64,000 nt of DNA from assembly GCA_017591395.1 (NCBI GenBank), contig WEDG01003285.1:62001-126000 (forward strand). Reading direction: 5' to 3'. This document shows positions 1 through 10,617 of this stretch, one piece after another. This DNA is from Schistocephalus solidus (lineage: Eukaryota; Platyhelminthes; Cestoda; Diphyllobothriidea; Diphyllobothriidae). Within the stretch, counting starts at the first letter, position 1; every line of letters starts with the position of its first letter. Below the pieces are notes generated by a model that ran no database searches, was not told where the DNA came from, and saw only the letters and a program-made list of their open reading frames with translations. Made by a program: the position numbers and the translations under genes.

Positions 1-1319
1 AAGTAAAAGTGGCGATGGGACTTGGAAAATATTTTTGTGCTTTGCCTTGAGGGCCGTTAAAGCTAACCATGCAGCCCGTTTTCTAAGTGCAACTTCAAGT
101 CATGTTTTTGACTGACAGTCCTGTTAGCACCAATTAGTATGGTTTGTTGGGTCATGTGTAGAAGAAAATACACATTTATGCATTCTTCCAGAGGAGGAGG
201 GGGAAGCGGGAAACCCTACGGAATCGGTCTGGAGGTTGTAAACCGGTGGCCTGAGTCGTCGTCCCTGTGGGTAAAAAAGCTACGATGTAAGTCGCCTATT
301 TGACCCGGCTTGTTTCTCATATTAGTCTTCACAGGTTTCACACAATGGTCTCAGCCTGGTATTTTCTCACGTTAGGCCACATAACCTTCAGTAGCAGTGG
401 CGACACCTTTTACGTTCCTCCAAGAGCCCTCAACACGGCACCTGCATTCATTTTCTTCAAAGCTCAACTGGAAAATACACTCACTTCTGTGGTTAGTGTT
501 TATGCCAGTCGATGCAACGGGACAGAAAAGGTGTTTTAACGAGTGCTTTTTATTCTGTAGTTGGCAGGTATAATTGCTGTGGAGGTCCTTATACGAACAC
601 CTTTCTAAAACGTTATCCCCAAGTTTAAAGGGTAGTGAAATCTTTCACCGGGTGGGTTTTTGTTAAATTATTGGCGGACAGTAGTATTGCAAATACCAAC
701 GAAAATGTGCTTCACAGAAGGCGGTTGAAAAGAAGTAGACGCGATCCATGGAACAAGAATTTTCATTCGTCTGACGCTTCGGATTCGTGCTAGAACTCAT
801 TCTCAGAGGCAATACCACCCATGTCTAATGTAATCTCTGATTTGGGCATGAATCCGCGGCGTCAGGTGAATAAAGTTCTTCGAGCGATCACATCTACTTT
901 TTCACAGAAGGCATCATTGTTTTCCAGAATAAATTTTAACATGGTCAAGACCACGTGCCACGCAGAATTGAATGACGTCATCAACTTTCGTGACGACATT
1001 AAATCGTACATATTTTGCTGCATTTGCCTTCTTCGAAACGTAATATGAATGACTCCATTCGACTTAGTACGAATTCCGCTGCCAAAAGGACGTAAATAAC
1101 TAAAGTTCAGTTTGGTACTGTGCCAGACTTAGGTATGAAATATACTACTTAAGTTAGGGAAAAAGAAGAAGGCTGTTATACAACCGGAACTATTTCTTCC
1201 TTAATCTGAGCCTCCGAATTCGTGCAGGAATCCGTCGTCAGAGATAAAAGCGGCAAAAAAACAAACAACACATATAAAGGGTAGGAACCGATCAGACATC
1301 AGTGACTGCAGAGGGCTCT
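1..1319. other. No supportable feature
   Basis: Only short open frames without family resemblance are visible on both strands. I see no repeat shared with the rest of the window. Confidence 0.5.
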
Positions 1320-1610
1320 TTATGCCGGCGCCAGATCGCTAAATCGATCGACTGAACTCTCATCAGAGGCCCAGGCTTCAATCAATTCGCGGCCTGAATT
1401 ACTTCTACCATTGGCGATTGTCTTAATGGCTTCGAAATTAAACTCGTGACCCGTTTCATAGTTGGTTGCAGCCCCTTGTGATACTCCGCCACTCTGTCGC
1501 ACACCGAACTTAGGTTCGTTTATGCGCAATCCAGTCTGACCTATGTAGTTAAAGGTACAGTTTAGGAACGCGTTTCGATACCCTACACCCACTGTTTGAT
1601 TAGTTCCCAC
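1320..1610 (-). pseudogene. Penelope-like element remnant, GIY-YIG endonuclease part
   Basis: The minus-strand frame reads as the C-terminal GIY-YIG endonuclease of a Penelope-like element. FNYIGQTGLRI matches the YIG half of the motif, followed by GHEFNFE and RELIEAWASDE, the order seen in the C-termini of the other PLEs in this window (TGHTF, RETIEAW). The GIY half is degraded (VGYRNAFLNC), and the segment between the motif and GHEF has lost its usual arginine and histidine spacing. Directly upstream on the minus strand (about 1611-1680) the frame is broken by a stop, and no reverse transcriptase is found next to it. The family role is to nick target DNA for retrotransposition; this copy is a 5'-truncated relic. 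Confidence 0.65.
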
Positions 1611-2692
1611 CCCTTATAACGGCTGTTTGTGTTTTGCCACTTTTACCTCTTACGACGGACTCCCGTACGAGTTTGAAGGTTCAGCTTAATAAGAAAATGG
1701 TTCCAGGCATTGGACAGCTTTCCTACGGCCGGAATGCGGAACTTCGCCTCTAAGCTTAAAATAGACGGAATATTTAAAAGATAAAGCAAACGATGGGAAC
1801 TTAGAGAATCTCCCCCACATAGCCCACAGCTTGTATCGCTTGAGTGGACCAATCTCGTGGGATTTTGAAATCGAACCGTCACTTTTTCCCCTCCTTTTAC
1901 ACGTGAATTTTCTTATATATACATGGGCTAGCCCATTTTGCTAATCATATATCGCTATTTACAATTTTTTTGTTTTAACTATCATAATGAGGTCAATAAA
2001 AAATGATGCCCACACCGTTTTGAAGGAAGACTATCTGGATTAAATTTTGCGACTGGTTCACAGACGACCGTTCATGATACTGAGATTTTCAGCTTTCGGT
2101 TATTATGTATCGTTTGTTATCTTCCGACGTTATCTCTTTTATGTACAAATTTTTATCAACCAGGAACGGAAGTCTCTGCTGAAAATGTTTAAATTATACT
2201 TTCAAAATAAGGCATATCTCTCTCAAAATAATCTGCCACCATCCAAGTTTCTTTCAGAGTTGCTCTGCTCCCAAATGATGGCATGTGTCCCTGCCAGCTA
2301 TGCGAGTGACTGATAAACCCCAATCTCTGGCTGCTAACAGCATAGGTTTGATCCAGTCTGGTTGCACATATTTCTGGCTCTGTGCTTTTTTCACTTCTCA
2401 TGATCCGCAATAATTACAAATATGTTCGGCCACAAATCGACGCTCTTCGTCATTTTAATGCGTCTGTATAACTGTTCGCTTCCGGCTATGGCAAGGTGAA
2501 ACATACCCAGTGCCTATCTAAGTTTTAAGTTTTTCCGATGATGTGTTTCGCATTTCAGTAGCCTATACAAAATACTAATTGCTGTTCTCTAAAAGTAGAC
2601 AAAATGGAGGAGGAACTTTTTTGCGCCCGCAGCAGACTGGGAGACAAGGAGCGGTTAGTAATACAGGTGGTTTCAAGCCAAATTCCAATAAA
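1611..2692. other. No supportable feature
   Basis: AT-rich DNA with short chance frames on both strands and no recognised protein family or shared repeat. Confidence 0.4.
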
Positions 2693-2802
2693 ATAAGGGT
2701 TTGGGGTTACGTTTAGGATTGAGATTAAGGTTAGGCTTAAGGGAAGCGTTAACTTTCAGCTGATGCTTACGGTTGAGGTTGGGATTAGGGAATAGGTACT
2801 GC
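2693..2802 (+). repeat. Degenerate interstitial telomere-like repeat
   Basis: A run of imperfect G-rich hexamers and heptamers (AAGGTTAGGC, GGATTGAGATTAAGG, GGGATTAGGG) resembles the metazoan TTAGGG telomere repeat after long decay. A similar tract on the opposite strand lies at 55838-55992. Confidence 0.5.
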
Positions 2803-3253
2803 TTCTGAAGTTGTTTGGTAATACCACCTGCATTCCAAGTGTTTTTCCCAAGTGAAATTTTTAACTTTGCCTAAGATCATCTACCTATCTTAGAGGTGAG
2901 GCATCGTAGCCGAATTGTAAGCTCTTGCTTTGATTTTGTTCACACGCACCATGTGGAAATTCTCAAAGAGCGGAACAATCGTGTAAAGTTTATACTTGAC
3001 AAAATGACAGGAATTAGCGCGCACATGGAGCACAAAGACAGGATAACACCATTCTCCCAATACACAGTCATTCAAAACGCATGTTTCGTGTCTAGGCTAG
3101 GACTGCGAGAGGTTCAATTTATCAGTGAGTTTGACAAAAGGCCCAGCGACGAAGATACCTTGTATGTGTTCGCACAAGTTCCAGCTGACGGAATATTTTC
3201 ACAAAGTACTTCATGTGTGTAGGGGGATATCTAACTACATGCTAACCGCCATA

Positions 3254-3302
3254 TATATATAAAATAATATCTGTGCCATATATATATATATATATATATA
3301 TA
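3254..3302. repeat. (TA)n microsatellite
   Basis: Two short TA tracts. The second ends at 3302 and abuts the first unit of the tandem PLE-associated array. Confidence 0.9.
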
Positions 3303-3487
3303 GATTGGTGTGCGCTTATTCCTGTTGGAATAAATACCCGATCTGCAGCGACAGAGAATAACAGGTGGTGAGACACTGATGAACTTCTGTTCGATGAAGT
3401 GTTTACGACCCATCTGCTAGACCCAGTGTGTGGACTGTCTGCGCCGTAATCGACAATGTTTGTGTTTCTAAACCCAGCTGGTAGTCA

Positions 3488-3547
3488 GGGTTATGATTGG
3501 CTGAATGAAGGCAGAATAAGCCCGAAACAGACTGTATCAATCTACCC
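3488..3547 (+). ncRNA. Hammerhead-like ribozyme motif, type I (PLE unit 1)
   Basis: Stem I outer GGGU (3488-3491) pairs with ACCC (3544-3547). An internal loop UAU/U follows, then stem I inner GAUUGG (3495-3500) with UCAAUC (3537-3542). The core is CUGAAUGA (3501-3508), one base longer than the consensus CUGANGA. Stem II is GGC/GCC (3510-3512, 3520-3522) closed by AGAAUAA. GAA follows at 3524-3526, then stem III ACAG/CUGU (3527-3530, 3532-3535) with a one-base loop. The predicted scissile base is A3536 (GUA). The extra core base and the A/C opposition at 10.1-11.1 may lower or abolish activity. Confidence 0.55.
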
Positions 3548-3839
3548 ATATCCTCTGTCGTGTCTCCTCTCTGCAATTATTACTTGGCCGACTTCGGCCT
3601 GGTAATTGGTTGCCTGTTCGTGACCTTTGCCACCCATACGGAGTTTCTTTGCTTCGGGAAACCACTAGATCGGTGCGCCTTTTCCTGTTGGAATAAATAC
3701 CCGATCTGCAGCGACCGAGAATGACAGGTGGTGAGGCACTGATGAACTTCGGTTCAATGAAGTGCTTACGACCCAGTGTGTGGACTGTCTGCGCCGTACT
3801 CGAGAGCATGTTTGTGTTTCTAGTCCCAGCTGGTAGTCA

Positions 3840-3899
3840 GGGTTATGACTGGCTGAATGAAGGCAGAATAAGCTCGAAACAGACTGTATCAATCTACCC
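3840..3899 (+). ncRNA. Hammerhead-like ribozyme motif, type I (PLE unit 2)
   Basis: Second copy of the motif, with the same architecture and the same CUGAAUGA core. Stem I inner strand is GACUGG opposite UCAAUC, giving one C/A mismatch. Stem II GGC/GCU keeps pairing through a wobble. The outer GGGU/ACCC helix and the UAU/U internal loop are conserved. Confidence 0.5.
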
Positions 3900-4190
3900 A
3901 AATCCTCTGCCGTGTCTCCTCTCTGCAATTATAATTTGGCCGACTTCGGCCGTGTAATTGTTTGCCTGTACGTGACCTTTGCCAGCCATACAGGAGTTTG
4001 TTTGCTTCGGGAAACCACTAGATCGGTGCGCCTTTTCCTGTTGGAATAAATACCCGAACTGCAGCGACCGAGAATGACAGGTGGGGAGGCACTGATGAAC
4101 TTCGGTTCAATGAAGTGCTTACGACCCATCTGCTAGACCCAGTTTGTGGACTGTCTGCGCCGTACTTGCTGCATGTTTGTGTTTCGTGAT

Positions 4191-6177
4191 TCTGCCAGCC
4201 GACAAAGGACGTTCCACAGTAGTGTTGAATAAGACCGACTATATCCAGAAGGCCAACGCCTTACTGGAGGACCGACAGGCGTACCTGCCATGTGACGATG
4301 AACCGATGAAAAACTTGTAACGGAACTTGACAAGACACTCGCCGAGCATGCAAAAGAACAGGGCCATTACTAAGTCGCTACGACTGGCCGCAGCAAGTTT
4401 CTAGGACAACCAAAAGTACACAAGGCTGGTATCCCCCTCCGACCAATCGTTCCATTGCGCGGTGCACCAACCTTTCATCTGGCGAAATGGCTTTTCCAAA
4501 ATTTGCGGTCGCTCACCTCGGACGCGACCACGACGGCCTGTTCAGCAACTCAATTCCTGCAGCAGCTCCAGGGAGTGCAAATTACTGCAGGCGAGGTGAT
4601 GGTGTCATTCGATGTCATCTCTCTCTTCACCTCGATCCCACAAGGCCTGGCAGTCGAAACGGTCAATGAACTGCTCGAGAGCAGGCACAACGAGACGGTG
4701 AAACGGAGACATCTCATCCAGCTCTTAAAATTCTGCCTGAAGACGTACTTCACTTTCGAAGGAACAACGTACGAGCAGGTCAATGGGACGCCAATGGGAT
4801 CGCCACTCTCGGGCTTCATCGCAGAGGCAGTACTCCAAAAAGTAGAGACCCTGGTTTTCGCAAACTACAAACCGAAATTCTGTACTCGGTATGTGAACGA
4901 TACCGTTGTCATCATCGAGCGGTAAATGGTCAAGGAATTTCATGACAGCCTGAATTCTATTTTCCCTGACATCCAGTTTACAATGGAGGTGGAAGTCAAC
5001 AACCAGCTGCCATTCCTAGACGTTATCGTCCATCGAAAACCCAGTGGGGACCTAAAAATGACGGTGTATAGGAAGGCCATCAGTATCCGTAAAATCCTGA
5101 GCTACCATAGAAAACATCCGTTATGCCACAATCGCAGTTGTGTTCGAACACTATACAAAAGAGCTAAAACACACTGCAGCGAGCCAGGCGAAAGAAAGGC
5201 AGAACTTCGATACCTCCAACGCCTCTTCATGACCAACGGGTATCCCCGCAACTTCATCGAACGTAGCTGACAGTGCAGGCAAAGCCGAAGGCCAGCGACC
5301 GAACAGCCAAAGATATGGCGAGCGTTGCCATACATTGACGGCGTTTCGGAGGCGGTCTTCCGTCTCCTAAGACCGATGGGGATCGGCATCACCCACCAGC
5401 CGGAGTCAACCATTCGACATCTGGTTATGAGGCCTAAGGCCCCCCTGCCCCGAGGTGAAACAACAAACGTCATCTATCGGGTTCAATGCAATTTCTGCGC
5501 AGTCAAATACATTGGAGAAACCGGGAAACGTCTACAAACCCGAGTCGGAGAACACATGAGGGTGGTAAGAAGAATGGACCCACTGTCTTTGGTGGCGGTG
5601 GGTCCATTCTTCTTACCACCCTCATGTGTTCTCCGACTTGGGTTTGTAGACGTTTCCCGGTTTCTCCAATGTATTTGACTGCGCAGACTCTGAACACACG
5701 TTCGCCTTCCAGAATGCCGAAATTCTAGGTCGGGGAAGTGACCGCGTGGCAAGGGAAACAATCGAGGCCTGGCACACGGGAACACCCTCCATCACTCGTT
5801 GTGTGACGCTTCCTACGGCCTACCAAGCCCTCCGGACGCAGCTAAATGATCGAAAGAGCCAACGTGAACATGGGCCTAACGTGCATCCGAACATGGGTGA
5901 GTCCATGGCGGACACGCACGCAATCGCAACACAAACCAGACCCGACGAAGGAACAGTTATCGCCTCGGCCAGCTCAACCACTTATCCGGCAGGTGCGAAT
6001 ACACACGGAGGTGCGATTGCAACCAAGATTAACAGCCTGGGGCGGCAGCTTCGGTCGATGGGGGTACTGACGACTACTGCCAACGTGCGAATGCTGGCCC
6101 CCGACCAGATTGAGAACAAGCCATCACCCGCCCTCCCCCAGTCCACCACGGTCAAACAAGTGCATGACACTCACTGA
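4191..6177 (+). pseudogene. Penelope-like element 1, RT plus GIY-YIG, inactivated
   Basis: Coding sequence enters at PADKGRSTVV (near 4197) without the N-terminus. After early frameshifts, one frame runs 4455-5678. It holds RT motif A (SFDVISLFTSIP), motif B (GTPMGSPLSGF) and motif C as RYVNDT, where the first catalytic Asp of YVDD is Asn. The thumb-linker (PFLDVIVHRKPSG) follows, then the GIY-YIG endonuclease (VIYRVQC...YIGETGKRLQTRVGEH). In-frame stops lie at 4923-4925 (TAA) and 5268-5270 (TGA). At 5495-5686 the GIY-YIG segment is duplicated as an inverted foldback. The C-terminus (RETIEAWHTGTPSITRC, LPTAYQALRTQL) then resumes in another frame to a stop at 6175-6177. Penelope elements copy RNA into DNA at a nick made by the GIY-YIG domain. 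The gene is dead by stops, the D-to-N change and the foldback. Confidence 0.85.
5495..5686. repeat. Foldback inverted repeat inside PLE 1
   Basis: Arms 5495-5583 and 5598-5686 (89 bp each, nearly identical) face each other across a 14-bp spacer. Each arm is the same part of the GIY-YIG coding region. The near identity of the arms points to a recent origin, such as template switching or hairpin repair. Confidence 0.9.
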
Positions 6178-6418
6178 TGTGGTTAGGATCGCACTCGTTC
6201 CCATTCTGTCCGCCCGCCAGCTTGCCACTGGCGGTAAACGAACGTTGTGTCATAAGACACATGCCACATATAATGCACACGTATGTTGCTAAAGAGGCCC
6301 CAGGCAAGATGTAGACAGCAGTTTCACGGTTGGTACCGATCATCAGTATGCCATATGCCTTGTGCAGTGAGGTATATACAAGCCCAAAAAGTGCATGACA
6401 CTCACTGATGTGGTTATT
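6160..6418 (-). repeat. 231-bp ribozyme repeat, monomer on minus strand
   Basis: Reverse-complement homologue of the 232-bp unit tandemly repeated at 10231-10880. The block from GTGCATGACACTCACTGATG at 6160 recurs at 6391, so the locus holds just over one unit with a period of 231 bp. It directly follows the C-terminus of PLE 1 and precedes PLE 2. It has diverged from the 10-kb array, and its substitutions keep stem II paired (see the ribozyme entry). Confidence 0.8.
6302..6360 (-). ncRNA. Hammerhead ribozyme motif, type I (231-bp repeat)
   Basis: Read on the minus strand: CUGAUGA (complement of 6340-6346), stem II CGGU/ACCG with loop ACCA, GAA, then ACUGCUGUC with cleavage predicted after GUC. 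The 3' strand of stem I is UACAUC-U-UGCCU. This is exactly complementary to the GAUGUA and AGGCA segments of the 10-kb array copies, whereas this copy's own 5' strand has drifted (GGCAUA). The outer helix AGGCA/UGCCU and the UAU/U internal loop are intact. Confidence 0.75.
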
Positions 6419-6479
6419 ATATAAATTATATAAATGACATCTGCGATTGCGGAAATATAACTGAGTTTTGAGCCAAGCG

Positions 6480-8714
6480 GTTGCAAAGTGCGCCGAACTT
6501 AACGACGAAGACTAAACTGTACTTTAGCGACATGTGATTCGCAGACGAGCCAGGGATTTATGGACAAAAGGAGATGCCGAGCTTGCAGATAAGCTTCGAA
6601 ATATAAGCCACTCATCTGAGCAAGAGAACATCTTACGCCTGGACTGCTGAAGTTACTGAGTCACGAGGCTTGGTTCAATACCAGAGACGCCGATCCGGTC
6701 AACCTCGTATCCACAGTCGAATCAATTCTCAAATAAACCGGGGAATCCGATGAAACAAATCACCTTGTTCGGCAACAGGTAACCGCCTCGGTGATGGCGC
6801 ACAATCCACTTACAATTATTACCAGAGCGCAGCAGAATGCTCTCAAGAGACTGAGAGCTGACACGAGTATTTTACTACTACCAGCGGATAAAGGACGTTC
6901 TACAGTTGTCTTGTATAATACCGACTATATTCAGAAGGCCAACAACCTGCTGGAGGATCGACAGGCGTACCTTCGATGCGATGGTAGACCGATGAAGAAG
7001 CTGATGACGCATCTAGACAAAATGCTTGTGGAAATGCAGACAAACAAATTAATAAGAACGTCGGTAAGACTGGCTGTTAACCCAACAGATGCGGCCACAC
7101 CAAGGTTCTACGGATTACCCAATGTACACAAGGCTGATATTCCCCTCCGTCCAATTGTGTCACTGCGTGGTGCACCAACATTCAATCTGGCTAAATGGTT
7201 GTTCCAACACCTGAGGTCTCTCACCTCGGGCGCAGCCACAACGGTAACTTCAGCTACTCAGTTCCTGGAATGGCTCAGGGGAATGCGACTCACTGCAGAC
7301 GAGGTCATGGTGTCATTTGATCTCACCTCTCTCTTCACTTCAATCCCGCAGGACTTAGCAGTCAAAACGGTAAGTGAATTGCTTGAGAAGCAGTACGATG
7401 ATGCAGGCGAGTCGGTGAAGCGGGGACATCTTGTCCAACTCTTAAAATTCTGTCTGAAGACGTACTTCACCTTCAAGGGGACTATGTACGAGCAGATCAG
7501 AGGGACGCCAATGGGATCGCCGCTCTCGGGTTTCATCGCTGAGGCAGTTTTTCCAAAAGCTTGAGACACTGGTTTTCTCTACCTACAGGCCAACGTTTTG
7601 GACCGGATACGTCGACGATACCTTCTTCATCCTCAAACGAGAAATGATCGAAGTATTGCATAAAATCCTGACTTCCGTTTTCCCGGACATCCCATTCACA
7701 ATGAAGGCCGAAAGTAACAACCAGCTGCCGATCCTGGATGTTTTCGTCCATCGAAAATCCAACGGGCACATAAAAATGACAATGTATAGCAAAGCGAACA
7801 ACACACGCCAAATCTTAAGTTACCACAGTAAGCACCCGTTGTGTCACAAACTCCTGTGTGCGAACTCTCTACAGAAGGGCAGAAACACATTTCAGCGAGT
7901 CGGGCGAAAAAAGGGCAGAACTCCGCTACCTTCAGCGCCTTTCCAAGGCCAATGGATACCCTCGTAACTTTATCGAGCGCATTCGGCAGGCCAAACCAAG
8001 ATAAAATCCAGTGGCATAAGAGCCAAAAGTCTGGCGTCTCTGAGGCAGTGTCCCGCCTCCTCAGACTGCTGGGAATCGGAATCCCCCATCGACCGGATTC
8101 AACCATTCGGAATCCAGTTATGAGACCGAAAGCCCCCATTCCACGATGTGAGACGTCAAACATCATCTACGGGATCCAATGTGACTCCTGTGAAGTTAAC
8201 TACGTCGGAGAGACAGGGAAGCGGTTGCAGACCCATGTTACCGAACACGTGCGGTCAGTGAGGAGGATGGACCCATTGTCCCTGGTGGCGGAACACTGTA
8301 CAAACTCTGGGCACACGTTCACCTTCCATAACGCTGAAAGCCTGGGTCAAGGAAATGACCGCATAACCAGGGAAACAATCGAGCAACCGTTGTGTAGCCC
8401 TTCCGGCAGCCTTTCAAGCCCTCCGGGTGCAGCTCATCGAACGCAAGAGCAAACACGAAATTAGGCCAAACGTGAATTCAACCACGGGAGAACCTAGAAC
8501 GGAAATGCACGTAGCTACGCCACAATCCGGGACCGACGAAGGCGCAGTCATGATTACTGCTGCATCAGCCACTTCCCCGATAGACGAGGAGACATGCAGT
8601 GAGAAGGACACAAACAGGACTAGCGACCAAGGGCGCCAATTAGGGTCAATGCGGACGCGGGCGATGGCTGCCAACTTTCAAACGCCGCCCCTCGACGAGT
8701 GGCATGCCAATTGA
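6480..8714 (+). pseudogene. Penelope-like element 2, most complete copy, frameshifted
   Basis: N-terminal sequence can be followed in broken frames from about 6520. A clean frame runs 6791-7564: palm entry LLLPADKGRSTVVL, FYGLPNVHK, motif A (SFDLTSLFTSIP), motif B (GTPMGSPLSGF). An extra T near 7552 shifts the frame. Motif C then appears intact as GYVDDTFFIL (YVDD at 7608-7619), followed by the thumb (NNQLPILDVFVHRK). Further shifts occur near 7840-7900. The frame 7841-8464 carries the GIY-YIG endonuclease (NIIYGIQCDSC, YVGETGKRLQTHVTEH, GHTFTFHNAE). The extreme C-terminus continues in the frame 8427-8714. Protein order and sequence match PLE 1. A LINE fragment follows from about 8741. Catalytic Asp residues survive, so frameshifts alone would silence this copy. 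Confidence 0.85.
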
Positions 8715-8740
8715 CAGTAATTATCCTCCTCCCCCCTCCG

Positions 8741-9900
8741 TCGCCCCGGTGACTACAGGGATGCTTCCTGTGTGTATGCGGGCGTCGGGAATGAACACGC
8801 TGCCTGGCAGGGAGTTCTGGGTCCCCACGGTCTCGGTACCTGTAACGATAACGGCCTCCTTCTGCGCACGTGTGCCTAACACCGTCTCCCGCTGACCAAC
8901 ACCTTCTTTCGCCTTCCGACGCGGGAGGAGGCCACATGGATGCACCCTCGGTCGCGGCGCTGGCATCTGCTGGACTATGTTCTCGTCCAGAGGCGAGATC
9001 GACAAAACGTGCTGGTAACAAAGGCGATCCGCGATGCCGATGGTTGGACGGATCACCGCCTCGTCATCTCCCAGATGAGGTTCCGACTGCAACCCCGACG
9101 AAGGCCCCCAAGGTAAGAGGCCGCCAGGTAAGTTAAATACTCTTTTATTAAATTTGCCTGCTCACTGTTTGATTTCAGCAACCAAATAACCGAGAAACTG
9201 GAGGACCTGCATGCTCCAGATGATAACGATACCGTGGAGACACGATGGTGTCAACTGCGAAATGCCATCCAGTCCACCGCCCTCGAAGTCCACGGACGCG
9301 CACGCCGTCAACACCAGGAATGGTTTGACGACACTGACGCCGACATCAGCAACTTACTCGCGGAGAAGAATGGAATACACAAAGCCTACATGGACCTTCG
9401 GACTGACGCCACCAAAGCAGCCTTCTTCAGATGCCGGCACCTTGTACAGCAACGGCTGCGGGAGATTCAGGATGCCTGGATGATCCGAAAGGCTGAGGAA
9501 ATTCAGGGGTATGTAGACCGCAATGAAATGAAAAACTTTTTCAAAGCCATCAAGGCCATCTACGGCCCCCTGCATCAAGGGGACCGCACCGCTGCTCAGC
9601 TCTGATGGCACAACACTGCTGACAGAGAAATCGCAAATTCTGAAGCGCTGGGCCGAGCACTTCAGAATTGTCCTTAATGGTTCATCAGCCATCTCCGATG
9701 TTGCCATTGACCGACCCCCTCAAGTGGACAAGGAAAATGACCGGTATCTGCCGCCTTCACTACCACAAACCATCCGGGCCCTGCAGCAGAATTCCAGCGG
9801 TAAAGCACCGGGATCCGACGCAATCCCACCGGAAGTCTACAAGCACAGTGGGCCCCGGCTGATGGCAGAACTCACAACACTCTTCCAGGAGATGTGGCGG
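8741..9900 (+). pseudogene. LINE fragment: endonuclease C-half and start of RT region
   Basis: Homologous to the LINE at 47.9-51.5 kb, but both ends are missing. Visible endonuclease parts are [32 protein letters not shown] and WTDHRLVISQMR, the last being the conserved SDHxxV-like end of AP endonucleases. The frame 9234-9605 carries the region between endonuclease and RT (RARRQHQEWFDD, AEEIQGYVDRNEMKNFF). A later broken frame reads SSGKAPGSDAIPPEVYKHSG, the RT entry motif, and similarity stops at GGAGATGTGG near 9898. Several stops and frame changes are present. It contains the roughly 850 bp that the 48-kb copy lacks, so the two copies together show the full gene order. Confidence 0.8.
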
Positions 9901-10178
9901 CCGCCACTTGACTTGCTATCATAACTCTAGCACCCCCCCTTACATGCGACAGCTATCGTTACACGATTCAAGGCCCCCCAAATCCCCCATGGCGTCAGTC
10001 TGTCGATGTAACCTCTCTGCCCCTAAACCCTCCAGCGTGAAAATCCCAACTCTCACTTCTCATTTCGTCTGACGACTGGTTGGTGTAACCAGCTTGAAAA
10101 TTCACGAGTAAACCCCGATTTTCCGACGAGCATTCTTTCTTCATTTATAATCTCGGAATGCATACTACCTCAACTATT

Positions 10179-10179
<1 letters not shown>
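9901..10179. other. Unassigned DNA between LINE fragment and (TA)n
   Basis: No frame or repeat recognised; C-rich at the left and AT-rich at the right. Confidence 0.4.

Positions 10180-10229
<50 letters not shown>
10180..10229. repeat. (TA)n microsatellite
   Basis: About 25 uninterrupted TA units, ending one base before the tandem ribozyme array. Confidence 0.95.
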
Positions 10230-10231
<2 letters not shown>

Positions 10232-10324
10232 TAACTGGCGGGCGGACAAATGGGATCGAGTGAGATCCTTACCACATTAGTGAGTGTTACGTACTTGTTT
10301 GGCTTGTTTATGTACCTCACTGCA

Positions 10325-10382
10325 CAAGGCATATGATGTACTGATGATCGGTAATGACCGTGTAAAACAGCTGTCTGTCTTG
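10325..10382 (+). ncRNA. Hammerhead motif, unit 1 (damaged core)
   Basis: CUGAUGA (10341-10347) and stem II CGGU/ACCG are present. A two-base insertion turns GUGAAAC into GUGUAAAAC, and the stem I 3' strand has lost two bases. Probably inactive. Confidence 0.6.
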
Positions 10383-10558
10383 CCTGTTGCACTCTTGGCA
10401 ACATATTTGTGCTATATATATGGTATGTGTCCTATGACACAACGTTCGTTTATCGCCGGTAGGTAACTGGCGGGCGGACAAATGGGATCGAGTGAGATCC
10501 TTACCACATTAGTGAGTGTTACGCACTTGTTTGGCTTGTTTATGTACCTCACTGCACA

Positions 10559-10617
10559 AGGCATATGATGTACTGATGATCGGTAATGACCGTGAAACAG
10601 CTGTCTGCGTCTTGCCT
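10559..10617 (+). ncRNA. Hammerhead ribozyme motif, unit 2 (intact core)
   Basis: Stem I outer AGGCA/UGCCU (10559-10563, 10613-10617), internal loop UAU/U, stem I inner GAUGUA/UGCGUC with G-U wobbles (10567-10572, 10606-10611). CUGAUGA at 10573-10579; stem II CGGU-AAUG-ACCG (10581-10592) flanked by a U/U opposition; GAA at 10594-10596; stem III ACAGCUGU (10597-10604), a perfect palindrome; cleavage expected after C10605 (GUC). All core bases of the consensus are present. With no stem III loop, folding as a dimer is likely. Confidence 0.8.

Larger units (their letters stand above)
3303..4190 (+). repeat. Tandem PLE-associated units (pLTR-like), 353-365 bp
   Basis: Three head-to-tail units start with GATYGGTGYGC at 3303, 3668 and 4021. 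The first two are 365 and 353 bp; the third is cut after about 170 bp, where Penelope-like reverse transcriptase coding sequence begins (about 4191). Position and tandem arrangement fit the pseudo-LTRs of Penelope-like elements. Both complete units contain a hammerhead-like motif near their middle. The unit also holds a hairpin around CACTGATGAACTTC...GAAGTGC that is not a ribozyme core, because no GAAA follows. Diverged dispersed copies lie at 16769-16985 and around 32500-32600. Confidence 0.75.

Noticed and set aside
1643..1882. Minus-strand 79-codon frame upstream of the 1.3-kb PLE remnant
   Set aside because: Sequence does not match the PLE linker seen in the other copies.
2896..3222. 108-codon open frame with protein-like composition
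   Set aside because: No family match, no convincing splice sites and no neighbour support; could be chance.
3385..3420. CACTGATGAAC in the PLE units as a second hammerhead
   Set aside because: CUGAUGA is followed by a hairpin but no GAAA, and the flanks do not pair as stem I.
9128..9178. GTAAGT...TTTCAG inside the LINE fragment, resembling a 51-bp intron
   Set aside because: The stretch aligns with expected LINE coding sequence (PGKLN...), so the splice-like ends are probably coincidental.
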